Positions 51,840-61,197 of a DNA stretch of 64,000 bases are shown here, piece after piece. The DNA is from CAVTQY01 sp963736975. GTDB taxonomy: Bacteria; Pseudomonadota; Alphaproteobacteria; Acetobacterales; Acetobacteraceae. The DNA is taken from NCBI GenBank assembly GCA_963736975.1, contig CAVTQY010000001.1, positions 1,984,001 to 2,048,000 on the forward strand, written 5' to 3'. Within the stretch, counting starts at the first letter, position 1. Each line of letters opens with the position of its first letter. The position numbers and the translations under genes were made by a program. The notes beneath the pieces are model-generated. The model was not told where the DNA came from. It saw nothing but the letters and a program-made list of their open reading frames with translations, and did no database searches.

Positions 51840-52946
51840 CTACATCCTCGCCGGAAACCGCGCTGCGGCAGGCGCGTCCGGGTTCTGCGCGCGATGCCGC
51901 AGCAGGTGATCCGCCAGCACCAGGGCCAGCATCGCCTCGCCCACGGGCACGGCGCGGATGCCGACACACGGATCATGCCGCCCCTTGGTGACGATCTCGG
52001 TCTCCTCGGCGTTCTGATCCACCGTGCGGCGGGGGATCAGGATCGAGCTGGTCGGTTTCACGGCGAACCGCGCGACGACCGGCTGACCCGTGGATATGCC
52101 GCCCAGAATCCCGCCGGCATGGTTCGATTCGAACGCAACCATACTGTCCTGTATGCGCATCTCGTCGCCGTTCTCCTCGCCACGCAGCGCGGCGGCGGCA
52201 AAACCGTCGCCGATCTCCACCCCCTTGACCGCGTTGATCGACATCAGCGCGGCGGCGATCTCGGCATCGAGCTTGCCATAGATCGGCGCCCCGAGGCCGA
52301 CAGGCGCGCCCTCGACCAGCACTTCGATTACTGCGCCCAATGAGGAGCCTTCTTTCCTGACCGCCATCAGGATCGTCTCCCATTCGGCGGCGGCGACGGG
52401 ATCGGGACAGAAGAACGGATTTTCCTCAACGGCGGCCCAGTCCCAGCGGGCGCGGTCGATCCGGTGCGGACCGAGCTGCACCAGCGCGCCGCGGACTCTC
52501 ACGTCCGCTCCTAACACTTTGCGTGCGACCGCCCCGGCCGCGACGCGCATCGCTGTCTCGCGCGCCGAGGATCGCCCGCCTCCGCGGTAGTCGCGGATGC
52601 CGTATTTCAGCTCATAGGTCAGGTCGGCGTGGCCTGGGCGGAATTTCGCTGCGTTCTCGCCATAGTCGCGCGAACGCTGATCGACATTCTCGATCATCAA
52701 CGCGATCGGGGTCCCAGTCGTGACGCCTTCGAAAACGCCCGACAGGATCCGGACCTGATCCGGTTCCTGGCGCTGGGTGGTGAAGCGCGATTGGCCGGGC
52801 CGTCGCCGGTCGAGCCAGGGCTGGATGTCCGCCTCGGAAAGCGGGATGCGCGGCGGGCAGCCATCGACGATGCAACCGATCGCCGGCCCGTGGCTCTCGC
52901 CCCAGGTGGTGACGCGGAACAGATGGCCGAATGTGTTGTGGCTCAC
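51840..52946 (-). CDS. aroC: chorismate synthase
   Basis: AroC makes chorismate from EPSP using reduced FMN, ending the shikimate pathway. The 368-residue protein shows all three family signatures: GESHGPAIGCIVDGCPP, GGGRSSARETAMRVAAGAVARKVL and SIDAVKG-like SINAVKGVEIGDGF, plus RRTVDQNAEETEIVTKGRHDPCV. It lies 27 bases downstream of fabI on the same strand. Confidence 0.97.
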   Translation of the reverse strand: MSHNTFGHLFRVTTWGESHGPAIGCIVDGCPPRIPLSEADIQPWLDRRRPGQSRFTTQRQEPDQVRILSGVFEGVTTGTPIALMIENVDQRSRDYGENAAKFRPGHADLTYELKYGIRDYRGGGRSSARETAMRVAAGAVARKVLGADVRVRGALVQLGPHRIDRARWDWAAVEENPFFCPDPVAAAEWETILMAVRKEGSSLGAVIEVLVEGAPVGLGAPIYGKLDAEIAAALMSINAVKGVEIGDGFAAAALRGEENGDEMRIQDSMVAFESNHAGGILGGISTGQPVVARFAVKPTSSILIPRRTVDQNAEETEIVTKGRHDPCVGIRAVPVGEAMLALVLADHLLRHRAQNPDAPAAARFPARM

Positions 52947-52973
52947 ACCGTCACGCTGCCGCCCCGACGATGT

Positions 52974-53813
52974 TCATGACTCGACAATGGCGATATCCGG
53001 CGCATCCGGGTGTTTCATCCCGACGATATGATAGCCGCAATCCACGTGATGCACCTCACCGGTGACGCCGAGGGAAAGGTCCGACAGCAAATAAACCGCC
53101 GCCCCGCCCACTTCGTCCGTCGTTACGTTGCGCCGCATCGGCGAGTTCAGTTGGTTCCAGCGCAGGATGTAGCGGAAATCGCCAATGCCGGAAGCCGCCA
53201 GGGTCTTGATCGGCCCGGCGCTGATCGCGTTCACGCGGATACCCGCCGTGCCGAGATCGGCGGCCAGGTAGCGCACCGAGGCATCCAGCGCCGCCTTCGC
53301 TACGCCCATTACGTTGTAATGCGGCATCCAGTGCTCGCCGCCGATATAGGTCAAGGTCAGCAGGCTGCCGCCCGGCCGCATCATCGGCACCGCTCGCTGG
53401 CACACGGCGGTAAAGGAGTAACAGGAAATATCCATCGCCTGCAGGAAGGCGGCCCGCGGCGTATCGAGATAACGGCCCCGCAGATAGGCCTTGTCGGCGA
53501 AAGCGATGGCATGGACCAGGAAATCGAGCCCGTCCCAGACGCCACGCAACCACTCGAACGCAGCATCGATGCTCGTTTCCTCGGCAACATCGCAGGGGAA
53601 GACCAAGGAGGATCCGACCGATGCCGCCAATGGGCGAACACGCCGTTCCAGCGCCTCGCCCTGGAAGGTGAACGCCAGCTCAGCCCCTTGCGCGGCGCAG
53701 GCCGCGGCAATGCCCCAGGCGACCGAGCGCTCGTTCGCGACCCCCATGATCAGGCCGCGCCGTCCCTGCATCAGCGCGCCCGTGAGCGGGGTGGTCGCAA
53801 CGCGGTCGGGCAT
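52974..53813 (-). CDS. fabI: enoyl-[acyl-carrier-protein] reductase FabI
   Basis: FabI reduces enoyl-ACP in the last step of each fatty-acid elongation cycle, with NADH. The 279-residue protein has the FabI form of the glycine motif (GRRGLIMGVANERSVAWGIA), the LTYIGGEHWMPHYNVMGVAKAAL segment with the Y-x6-K pair, and ISAGPIKTLAASGIGDF. It is the triclosan-target FabI type. The ATG at 53813 is chosen (MPDRVATTPLTG). It is divergent from pdxH and precedes aroC. Confidence 0.95.
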   Translation of the reverse strand: MPDRVATTPLTGALMQGRRGLIMGVANERSVAWGIAAACAAQGAELAFTFQGEALERRVRPLAASVGSSLVFPCDVAEETSIDAAFEWLRGVWDGLDFLVHAIAFADKAYLRGRYLDTPRAAFLQAMDISCYSFTAVCQRAVPMMRPGGSLLTLTYIGGEHWMPHYNVMGVAKAALDASVRYLAADLGTAGIRVNAISAGPIKTLAASGIGDFRYILRWNQLNSPMRRNVTTDEVGGAAVYLLSDLSLGVTGEVHHVDCGYHIVGMKHPDAPDIAIVES

Positions 53814-53905
53814 GCAATGTCCTAAGGGGTTGTCCTCTGCCGGTCCGGGATGGCACAGGGCCGCGCAGCCGGGCAAGTGCCCGCCAACAAGGTGAGCGAT
53901 CCGCC

Positions 53906-54493
53906 ATGCCGGAGCCGACCGACCCGTTCGCGCGATTCGAAGCCTGGTTCGCCGAGGCGACGGCGAGCGAACCGGTGGACGCCAATGCGATGACGCTCGC
54001 CACCGCGACCGCCGACGGCACCCCGGCGGCGCGCATCGTCCTGCTCAAAGGCGCTGATCGGCGCGGCTTCGTGTTCTACACCAATACGGAAAGCCGTAAG
54101 GGCGAGGAACTGGCTGTCAATCCTCGGGCGGCCCTGCTGTTTCACTGGAAATCGCTGGGCCGGCAGATCCGCATCGAGGGCGTGGTGGAACCGGCCACCG
54201 TGGCCGAGGCGGACGCCTATTTCGCCTCCCGCGCGCGGATCTCCAAGCTGGGTGCCTGGGCGTCCGACCAGTCCCGCAGCCTTGCCGACCGGGCGCTGCT
54301 GGAACGCCGTCTGGGCGAGTATGAGGCAAAGTTTCCAGAGGACGACATCCCGCGCCCGCCCCACTGGGCAGGCTACCGCCTGATCCCGCATCGGTTCGAG
54401 TTCTGGCAGAACATGCCGTACCGCCTGCACGACCGCACCACATACGAGCGGGGCGCGGACGGGACCTGGGCAATCGGCAAGCTGTTTCCGTGA
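53906..54493 (+). CDS. pdxH: pyridoxamine 5'-phosphate oxidase
   Basis: PdxH oxidises pyridoxine or pyridoxamine 5'-phosphate to pyridoxal 5'-phosphate with FMN. The 195-residue protein has DANAMTLATATADGTPAARIVLLKGAD and FVFYTNTESRKGEELAVNPRAALLFHW for FMN binding and the C-terminal signature PPHWAGYRLIPHRFEFWQNMPYRLHDR. It is followed after four bases by the kinase-like gene. Confidence 0.96.
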   Translation: MPEPTDPFARFEAWFAEATASEPVDANAMTLATATADGTPAARIVLLKGADRRGFVFYTNTESRKGEELAVNPRAALLFHWKSLGRQIRIEGVVEPATVAEADAYFASRARISKLGAWASDQSRSLADRALLERRLGEYEAKFPEDDIPRPPHWAGYRLIPHRFEFWQNMPYRLHDRTTYERGADGTWAIGKLFP

Positions 54494-54497
54494 CAGC

Positions 54498-56046
54498 GTG
54501 AGCGTCCCGCCGGGACAGGAGGAGGTCGCGGCGTTCCTGCGCCGCCTGTCCGGCGCCGATCCGGTGGAGACGCATATCTCGCTGGTGTTTCTCGGCACCG
54601 ACACCGTATGGAAGCTGAAGAAGGCTGTGCGGCTGCCGTTTCTCGACTTCACGACGGCCGAGACGAGGTGGCGCTTCGCCAAGCGCGAACTGGCCCTGAA
54701 CAGCGGCGCGGCCACGGGCCTTTATCGCGATGTAGTCCCGGTGGTTCGCGGCCCGGATGGGACGCTGGCGCTTGCGGAACACGGAGCAGGTGCCGCCGCA
54801 ATCGACTGGGTGCTGCGCATGGCGCGCGTGCCGGCAGGCGACTTCCTGGACGAGCTGGCCGCCGCCGGACGGCTGGATACTGCGCTGCTCGAACTCGCTG
54901 GCCGACTGCGTCGCTGCGTATCACACGCAATGCCCCCCGGCGCAGGTGGACATCGCTGGGATGATGCGTGGGGTAACAACCGGCAATGCGCGTTCGGCGC
55001 GCGCCGCCGGACTGCCGGAAGCCGAAATCGCGGCCTGGGAGACGGCCGAGCTGGCCGCGCTCGATCGCATCGCAGGCTGGCAGGCGGAGCGGGTCCGCGG
55101 CGGCTTCGTCCGCCGTGCCCATGGCGACCTGCATCTCGGCAATCTCTGCTTATGGCACGGCCGGCCGGTGCCGTTCGACGCGCTCGAGTTTGACGAGGTG
55201 ATGGCGACGATCGATGTCGGCTACGATCTTGCCTTCCTGCTCATGGATCTCGATCGGCGTGCCGGGCGGCCGGCGGCGAACCGGGTGCTCAACCGCTATG
55301 TCGCGCGTACCGGCGATGTGGCGCTTACCGCTGCGCTGGCGCCGTTCCTGTCGCAGCGCGCGATGGTGCTCGCGCATGTGCGGGCGACCCGCGGCGATCC
55401 CGCCGCCGCGTGTGGTTATCTCGACGCCGCGCTGGCCTATCTGCGGCCGGTACCTGCGCTGATCGTGGCGGTCGGCGGGTTGCAAGCCACAGGCAAATCG
55501 ACGCTGGCCCGCGCGCTCGCGCCGGAGCTGGGCGCCGCACCCGGTGCGCTCGTGCTGCGCAGCGATGAGACCCGCAAGCGGCTGCACGGAGCGGCGCCGG
55601 AGCAGAAACTGCCGAAGAGCGCATACACCGAAGCTGCGACCGCCGAGGTCTTCGCCGCTCTGACGGCGCAGGCGGAGCAAGTTGCCGCCGGCGGTCACGC
55701 GGTGATCGCCGATGGCACCTTCATCGACCCGTTGCACCGACGGGCGCTGGCCAAGGCGGCGCACAACGCCGGGGTGCGGTTCCTCGGCCTGTGGATGCAC
55801 GCACCCATGCACCTCCTGGAGGCCCGCCTTCTCGCGCGGAGCGGCGACGCATCGGATGCCACTCCCGCTGTGCTGCACGCCTCGGCACGTGCCAAGACCA
55901 TTCCGCCGCGCGACTGCCTGGTAATCGACGCGACCGAAGAGGCGGCCGCTTTGGCTACGGCTCGCGAGATTGTGCGGGATGCTGTCATGAGCCCGGCAGC
56001 GGTGGTAGATTCGCGATGCAGACCCGCCACCTCGGGGAATATCCGC
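54498..56046 (+). pseudogene. aminoglycoside-phosphotransferase-like/P-loop kinase protein, one-base frameshift
   Basis: A two-domain protein: an APH-like kinase fold (VFLGTDTVWKLKKAVRLPFLDF, RRAHGDLHLGNLCLW, DVGYDLAFLLMDLD) and a C-terminal P-loop domain (VGGLQATGKSTLARALA, VLRSDETRKRLHG). The break is near 54890: CTCGAACTCGCTGG should probably read CTCGACTCGCTGG to give LLDSLADCVAAYH. Again GAACTC stands where GACTC fits. The reading frame then has no stop before the universal stress protein at 56047, so the two may be one polypeptide. The substrate of this family is unknown. The start at the GTG at 54498 lies four bases after pdxH. Confidence 0.78.
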
Positions 56047-56913
56047 ATGGCCATTCGCAAGTTGCTGCTCCCGCTGACCGGCACCGCCGCCGGCGAAGCT
56101 GCGCTGACCATTGCGCTGATGATCGCCCGCCTGTGGAATGCCCATGTGACGGCGGTCCATGTCCGCGTGGACAGCCGCGACGTCGCACCGCTCGCCGGCG
56201 AGGGGCTGTCGGGCGCAATGATCGAGGAGATGATGGCGGCGACCGAGCGGGAAAGCGGCGAACGGGCACACGCCGTCCGCGCCATGTTCGACCGTTTCAT
56301 TGCCCGCCATGAGGTCGCGCTGGGTGAACCGCGTCAGCCCGGGGAAGGGCCGAGCGCCAGCTTCGCCGCGGTGACCGGACGCGAGGAGGATCTGGTCGCG
56401 CAACTGGCTCGGCTCGCCGATCTCACCGTCGTGCCCCATCCCGAAGCCGGCGAGGATGTCTCCTCCTCCGACGCGCTGCATGCCGTTCTGTTCAATTCCG
56501 GCCGCCCGGTGCTGTTGGCGCCGCAAGTGCCGACGGCGACGATCGGGACCCGGATCTGCCTCGGCTGGAACGGCACGGCCGAATCGGCCGCCGCGGTGGC
56601 CGGGGTCTTGCCCTGGCTGTCCCGCGCCGAGGCAGTGCGGATCCTGTCCGCCGACGGCTACCAGCGCCGCGGGCCGGCGGCGCCTGAACTGGCGGCCTAT
56701 CTCGCGCTGCACGGCGTGAAGGCGGACATCGTGATGTTCAAGGCAGTGGGCGGCGTGGTCGGTGCCGGGCTGCTGGCGGCAGCGGGCGAGTTCGACTGCG
56801 ACCTGCTGGCAATGGGCGCCTATTCGCATTCCCGGCTGCGTCAGCTCATCCTCGGCGGCGTGACCCGCCACGTACTGGAGAACGCCACGCTGCCGGTGAT
56901 GATGAACCGCTAG
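56047..56913 (+). CDS. universal stress protein, tandem domain
   Basis: A 288-residue protein with two universal-stress domains. The first starts IRKLLLPLTGTAAGEAALTIA; the second runs from GTRICLGWNGTAESAAAVAG to the ATP-binding loop MGAYSHSRLRQLILGGVTRHVL. Such tandem USPs bind ATP and act in stress survival. The ATG at 56047 has a GGGGAA ribosome binding site, which argues for separate translation, but the frame is continuous with the upstream kinase-like gene. Confidence 0.85.
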   Translation: MAIRKLLLPLTGTAAGEAALTIALMIARLWNAHVTAVHVRVDSRDVAPLAGEGLSGAMIEEMMAATERESGERAHAVRAMFDRFIARHEVALGEPRQPGEGPSASFAAVTGREEDLVAQLARLADLTVVPHPEAGEDVSSSDALHAVLFNSGRPVLLAPQVPTATIGTRICLGWNGTAESAAAVAGVLPWLSRAEAVRILSADGYQRRGPAAPELAAYLALHGVKADIVMFKAVGGVVGAGLLAAAGEFDCDLLAMGAYSHSRLRQLILGGVTRHVLENATLPVMMNR

Positions 56914-56926
56914 CGGCTGCAACCGA

Positions 56927-57376
56927 TTGCGCGGACTGCAACTGCTGATCGCTGCCCTGGCGGTGCTGGCGCCGGCGGCGCATGTGCTGGAAATGCCCAA
57001 CAAGCTGGCCCTCGATGGCGCCTTGTGGCTGGCGATACAGCAGCATCTCTATCGCGGCTGGGGCCCCTTCTTCGGGGGGCCGTTGGAGATCGCCGGCTTG
57101 GTGCTGAACCTGGTGCTCGCCGCGCAGAGCCGCTCGCGGCCCCAGCTCGCCCGGGCGGATGGCATCGCGGCGGCGGCCTATGCCGGGATGATCGCCGTGT
57201 TCTTCCTGTTCAACGCGCCGGTGAACCAAGCCGTATCGCATCTGACCGCGGCCACCCTGCCCGCGAGCTGGGAGACGCTGCGTCGGCAATGGGAGACCGG
57301 TCATGCGATTGCCTGCGGGCTGGCGGTGATCGCGCTTGCGGCAGCGGTCCGGGCCTCGCGTCAGGCGAGGGCGTGA
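56927..57376 (+). CDS. DUF1772-like membrane protein
   Basis: A 149-residue protein with about four hydrophobic segments (LLIAALAVLAPAAHVLEM, EIAGLVLNLVLAAQ, AAAYAGMIAVFFLFNAPVN, IACGLAVIALAAAV). The pattern HVLEMPNKLALDG and WETGHAIACGL resembles DUF1772/anthrone-oxygenase-like small membrane proteins. It opens at a TTG (56927), 13 bases after the stress-protein stop, so it may be co-transcribed. Its 3' end overlaps the convergent cyclase gene by 16 bases. Confidence 0.68.
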   Translation: MRGLQLLIAALAVLAPAAHVLEMPNKLALDGALWLAIQQHLYRGWGPFFGGPLEIAGLVLNLVLAAQSRSRPQLARADGIAAAAYAGMIAVFFLFNAPVNQAVSHLTAATLPASWETLRRQWETGHAIACGLAVIALAAAVRASRQARA

Positions 57377-59088
57377 TCCGCGGTTTGCCGCTCCGCGGTC
57401 AACGCGGCCAAGTCATGGGCGACACGGCGGAACAGCCGCACCGGGACAGGCTCCGCCCGTCCGCGCAGTTGCGCTTCATGCAGCGGCAACGCGGCCGCCG
57501 ATACGCCCGCGAGGCGCAGCACGTCCTCGGAGACCACCGCCTCGCATCCCAGTTCCTTGGATAGGCCCTCGAGGCGCGCGGCGACGTTGGTGGCGTCGCC
57601 CAGCGCGGTGAAAGTAGTGTGCTCGCGAAAGCCGATTTCGCCGACCACCGCACGACCGCAATGCAGCCCGACACCGAACTGGATCGGCGCCGCCAACTCG
57701 GGGCGCAGCATCATGCTGAGTGCACCGATATTGGCCGCCACTGCGGCAAGCGCCCGCATCGCCTGCCGGCAAGCGCTGGTTTCGTCTGTATCGAGTCCGA
57801 ACAACGCCAGTACGCCGTCGCCGAGGAACTGGTTGGGCAGCCCGCCGGCGCCGATCACTGCGGCCGATACCGCGGCGACGAAGCGGCCCAGCACGAACAC
57901 GTTGTCGAACGGCAGTCGCGCCGCCGCCAGCTCGGTCGAGCCGCGCATGTCGATGAACATCAGCGCGAGAAACCGCTCCTCGGCCACCAGGCGGCGTTGG
58001 CGCGCGTGCAGGAACGCGGTCTGTGCGTCCTTCGGCACCAGCGGCAGCACCGAGATGTCGGCGGTCGGACGTAACTGACAGGCGAGCCTGATCTGCGCCG
58101 GGTCGGCTCCGAGCCGCGTCAGAACCCGACGCTCCGCTTCTTCGACCGCCGGCAGGCCGGTCCCGCCCAGCACGCGGATCCGACAGAGTGAGCACCGTGC
58201 CCGGCCGCCGCAGAGCCCGGCATGCGGCTCGCCGGCGAGCAGGCTGGCTTCCAGCACGGTGAAACCACGCGGGATGAACTGCCGCCGGCCGCTCGGGTAG
58301 AGGACGCAGACGCGGCCGCCGCGACGCTCCCGCAAATTGCGCAGCCCGCGGGCAAGCAGGACCAGTGCAATCGCCGCGGCGTCGAACACCAGGAACCCGT
58401 TGCGCAGATCCGCCAGCCAAGTGTTCTCCGCTGCGGTGCCGACATGCTGCGCGGTGGTGGCCGCGGCGCGCCAAGCCGGGTCATGTGCCAGCGCGACAAC
58501 CTGGCGTCCGGCCTGCAGGTAGCCGAGCAGGGCCAACACCGGCAGCAGCACCGCGATACTCAGCAGGGGCGCGCGGACACGGGCGAACCATGGTTTCAGT
58601 CGCAACCAGAAAGCGATGCCTAGGCAACCATGCAGCCAGGCGACGATCAGCAGCGCGATTTGGACATCGCCGAGCGGCGGCGAGGCGATCCAGAACGAGT
58701 AGAGCTCCTGGGCGTATCCCTTGTTCAGGCCGTAGGTGGCGAAGGCGATGCGGGTGACCGCGAGGTGATTGGCCAGCAGCGGCGGGATGGCAAGCCCCAG
58801 CACGAGCTGGGCCAGTTCGCCCGGCGTCCAGTGCACGCGCCGCCGCTGGTAGAACGCGGCGAGGCCGAGCACGAAATGGGTCGCCAGCGCGGAGTAGAGC
58901 GCGGCCGTGCCGAGCACACCCTGCCAGATGAACTTCTGGACCAGCAGCCCTCGCTCCATCCAGGCGAGCGAGATGTTGCCGAGCGAATGGTTGCAGAGAT
59001 GCAGGCCCACATAAGTGAATAGCACCAGCCCGCTGGCGAGCCGGACGGTTCGGTGGCCCGGAGCACGGAAGCGCAAATGCGCGCGCAT
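57361..59088 (-). CDS. membrane adenylate/guanylate cyclase with [2Fe-2S] ferredoxin domain
   Basis: A 575-residue class III nucleotide cyclase. The first ~280 residues hold about six membrane helices with several histidines (THFVLGLAAFYQRRRVHW). A plant-type [2Fe-2S] domain follows, with C-x4-C-x2-C in HAGLCGGRARCSLCRIRVLG and the last cysteine in RLACQLRP. The C-terminal cyclase domain has both metal aspartates (LMFIDMRGSTELAA and QFLGDGVLALFG) and ALGDATNVAARLEGLS. The layout suggests redox control of cAMP or cGMP synthesis. The ATG at 59088 is favoured. It is divergent from the DUF2125-like gene. Confidence 0.88.
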   Translation of the reverse strand: MRAHLRFRAPGHRTVRLASGLVLFTYVGLHLCNHSLGNISLAWMERGLLVQKFIWQGVLGTAALYSALATHFVLGLAAFYQRRRVHWTPGELAQLVLGLAIPPLLANHLAVTRIAFATYGLNKGYAQELYSFWIASPPLGDVQIALLIVAWLHGCLGIAFWLRLKPWFARVRAPLLSIAVLLPVLALLGYLQAGRQVVALAHDPAWRAAATTAQHVGTAAENTWLADLRNGFLVFDAAAIALVLLARGLRNLRERRGGRVCVLYPSGRRQFIPRGFTVLEASLLAGEPHAGLCGGRARCSLCRIRVLGGTGLPAVEEAERRVLTRLGADPAQIRLACQLRPTADISVLPLVPKDAQTAFLHARQRRLVAEERFLALMFIDMRGSTELAAARLPFDNVFVLGRFVAAVSAAVIGAGGLPNQFLGDGVLALFGLDTDETSACRQAMRALAAVAANIGALSMMLRPELAAPIQFGVGLHCGRAVVGEIGFREHTTFTALGDATNVAARLEGLSKELGCEAVVSEDVLRLAGVSAAALPLHEAQLRGRAEPVPVRLFRRVAHDLAALTAERQTADHALA

Positions 59089-59209
59089 CGTCTGCCTGTT
59101 GAGACTGGTGTTGCCTTTCCTGCAAGCTGGCACAGAGCGAGACGGTTGAGTATCCGGGTGGTCCCGAGGTTTTCCGCCCACGCTCGCCGCCCGGTGGTAA
59201 TCTGAAGAA

Positions 59210-60685
59210 ATGAAGACGAAGGCGCTGATCCGGCTCGGGCTGTGCGTCACGCTGCTGACGGCCGGCGCCGCGGCGGCCGAGGTCACGGACAAGGGTGCGC
59301 GCTCGCTGGCGGACAGCTTGCGGGGCTGGTTCGCGATGATGCTCGGTCCGGACGCGCCCGACCTGCCGGTGCAAGCCAGACCGGAGGGAGACCACTACCG
59401 CGTGCTGGTGCCGCTCGTGGGGTTACGCGCCAAAGCCGTGGAACCGGCGGTTAACGCTGAGGCGCGCCCGCTGCCGGACGGGCGCTGGCAGATCGACGAT
59501 ATCCGTCTGCCGGCGACGTTCGCCTTCGCCACGCGGCCGCGGCGTCCAGGGGGCGAGCCGGGTGCCGCCATTGTCACGATTGCGGACCAGCATGGGGAGG
59601 CGTTGATCGACCCCAGCCTCGACGGACCGTCCACGTTCGCGCTGCGCGGGTCCGGCATCGCGATTGCCAGCAGCGACGCGCCGGGCGGTCAGGAACAGCG
59701 CATCGACCGGTATTCGGCAACTGGCGCGGTCACACCGGCACAAGGTGGTCTGCTCGACATCAGCGAGGATGCCGAGATGACGGGCTGGCGCTCGGCGGCG
59801 ATAATGCCGGGCGAGCGCGCCACCGGCTCGGCCGCGCGTTTGGTGCGGGCGCGCCTGCGGATCGGCGGTCTCGCGCGCGACCGCGCCCCGGCGGCGGTTG
59901 CGGCGTTGGTCAGCCTCGGCGCGGTGCTGCCCGCCCCGGCGGTGGGAGAAAAGGGTTTGCCGTCGCTGACTCCGGCGACGCGGGCGGCGTTGCACAGGCT
60001 GGTCCAGGCGCTGAGCGGAATCGCAAGGTCCGCCAGGTTCGACGAGACACTGGAGGGCGTACAGTTCGAGATTGCCGGGATCGGCGCGGCGGCGGTGGAT
60101 CAGGTCCGCATCGGTCTCGGCGGCGCGGCCGCCGGAGGCTTGTTGCGGGGTTGGCTGGATTTCGCCGCCGACGGTGTTTCCGTCCCGGGGCTTCCGGCCG
60201 GGTCGGCGGGCTTGACGCCGCGGCATGTGTCGTTTCGCCCCAGCGTCTCCGGGGTGCCCGTCGATGCGCTGAACCGGCTGTTGGCAGCCGCTTCGGACAA
60301 TCGCGATCCCGCCGGGCTGGATCGCGAGATCGAGGCACTGTTCGCTGAAGGCGGCTTGACCGTCGGGGTCGAGGCGCTGGAGATCGCGGTCGGACCCGCA
60401 ACATTCGACGGCGCTGGCAGCGTGTTGCTGGCATCGCCGACCGAACGCGAAGGGCAGGCGCGGCTGTCAGCGACAGGCTTCGATGCTCTGCTGGATCAGA
60501 TCCGGAACAACAGCAGATTACAGCAGCTCTGGCCGCTGTTCGCACTGGCGCGTGGACTGGCCAAGCCGGACGGCGATCGCCTGGTCTGGACGATTGCCGC
60601 AGACCGTTCGGGCAAGCTTACAGTGAACGGAACCGATCTGTCGGCCTTATTCGGCCGGCCCGGTCTTGGCGGCACCGCCCGCTAG
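59210..60685 (+). CDS. exported DUF2125-like protein
   Basis: A 491-residue exported protein of unknown function. A signal peptide (ALIRLGLCVTLLTAGAAAAE) is followed by a beta-rich body with paired patterns such as HYRVLVPLVGLRAKAV and VPGLPAGSAGLTPRHVSF and a conserved late segment TVGVEALEIAVGPATFDG. This resembles DUF2125 proteins of alphaproteobacteria, possibly AsmA-like periplasmic proteins. The ATG at 59210 follows GAAGAA. It stands alone between divergent and convergent neighbours. Confidence 0.7.
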   Translation: MKTKALIRLGLCVTLLTAGAAAAEVTDKGARSLADSLRGWFAMMLGPDAPDLPVQARPEGDHYRVLVPLVGLRAKAVEPAVNAEARPLPDGRWQIDDIRLPATFAFATRPRRPGGEPGAAIVTIADQHGEALIDPSLDGPSTFALRGSGIAIASSDAPGGQEQRIDRYSATGAVTPAQGGLLDISEDAEMTGWRSAAIMPGERATGSAARLVRARLRIGGLARDRAPAAVAALVSLGAVLPAPAVGEKGLPSLTPATRAALHRLVQALSGIARSARFDETLEGVQFEIAGIGAAAVDQVRIGLGGAAAGGLLRGWLDFAADGVSVPGLPAGSAGLTPRHVSFRPSVSGVPVDALNRLLAAASDNRDPAGLDREIEALFAEGGLTVGVEALEIAVGPATFDGAGSVLLASPTEREGQARLSATGFDALLDQIRNNSRLQQLWPLFALARGLAKPDGDRLVWTIAADRSGKLTVNGTDLSALFGRPGLGGTAR

Positions 60686-60697
60686 TGGGTGTCATAA

Positions 60698-61006
60698 TCA
60701 GGCCGCGGCGGCCATACGTAATACCCCGATGCCTTCCAGCGCCTCGGGCACCGAATCGAAGCGGCACTGCAGACCGTGATCCGACACGACGACAACGCCC
60801 TGCTCGGTGCGCCAGATCGCCCAGAGACGGCAGTCGCCGCTACAGAACGAGAGCACTTCCTCATAATCCCGTCCTTCCCGGACGTGGTCGAGTTCCACGC
60901 CGAAGCTGAGGTCGTGGAACTCTGCCCAGGCCTGCGAGATCATGAGGTCGGGAATGTCGAACGAAAGGCCGTCGCTGTCCGAGCGGCCAAGGTGCGAAGG
61001 AGCCAT
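60698..61006 (-). CDS. hypothetical protein (102 aa)
   Basis: A 102-residue soluble protein I do not recognise. It has a mixed sequence with LSFDIPDLMISQAWAEFHDL and FCSGDCRLWAIWRTEQGVVV and two nearby cysteines (CSGDC). The ATG at 61006 follows AAAGGGGAT; ATGs at 61021 and 61048 are weaker. It converges on the DUF2125-like gene with 12 bases between the stops. Confidence 0.6.
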   Translation of the reverse strand: MAPSHLGRSDSDGLSFDIPDLMISQAWAEFHDLSFGVELDHVREGRDYEEVLSFCSGDCRLWAIWRTEQGVVVVSDHGLQCRFDSVPEALEGIGVLRMAAAA

Positions 61007-61197
61007 CGATCCCCTTTCCATTTGGAGGGTGGAACGTCGGTCCGGCATGGTCGGGTGCTCCCGATCCTCACGAATACGTGAGTTACGACTCAGTCTGTCG
61101 CCGACGTCAACATAAATCGATTGAAGAAACGATAACGGATCAACCGCAAGTCGAAATCATCTGACGTTCGTTGTCTTATCCACAGAGATTACGTCTT

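Noticed and set aside
59396..60226. Long minus-strand frames opposite the DUF2125-like gene
   Set aside because: They lack start signals and domains and mirror the codon bias of the sense gene.
61177..61185. Perfect DnaA-box sequence TTATCCACA upstream of the 60.7 kb gene
   Set aside because: It is a single box (a near match TTATCCACC at 14459 is far away) with no cluster, AT-rich unwinding region or origin-type genes nearby.
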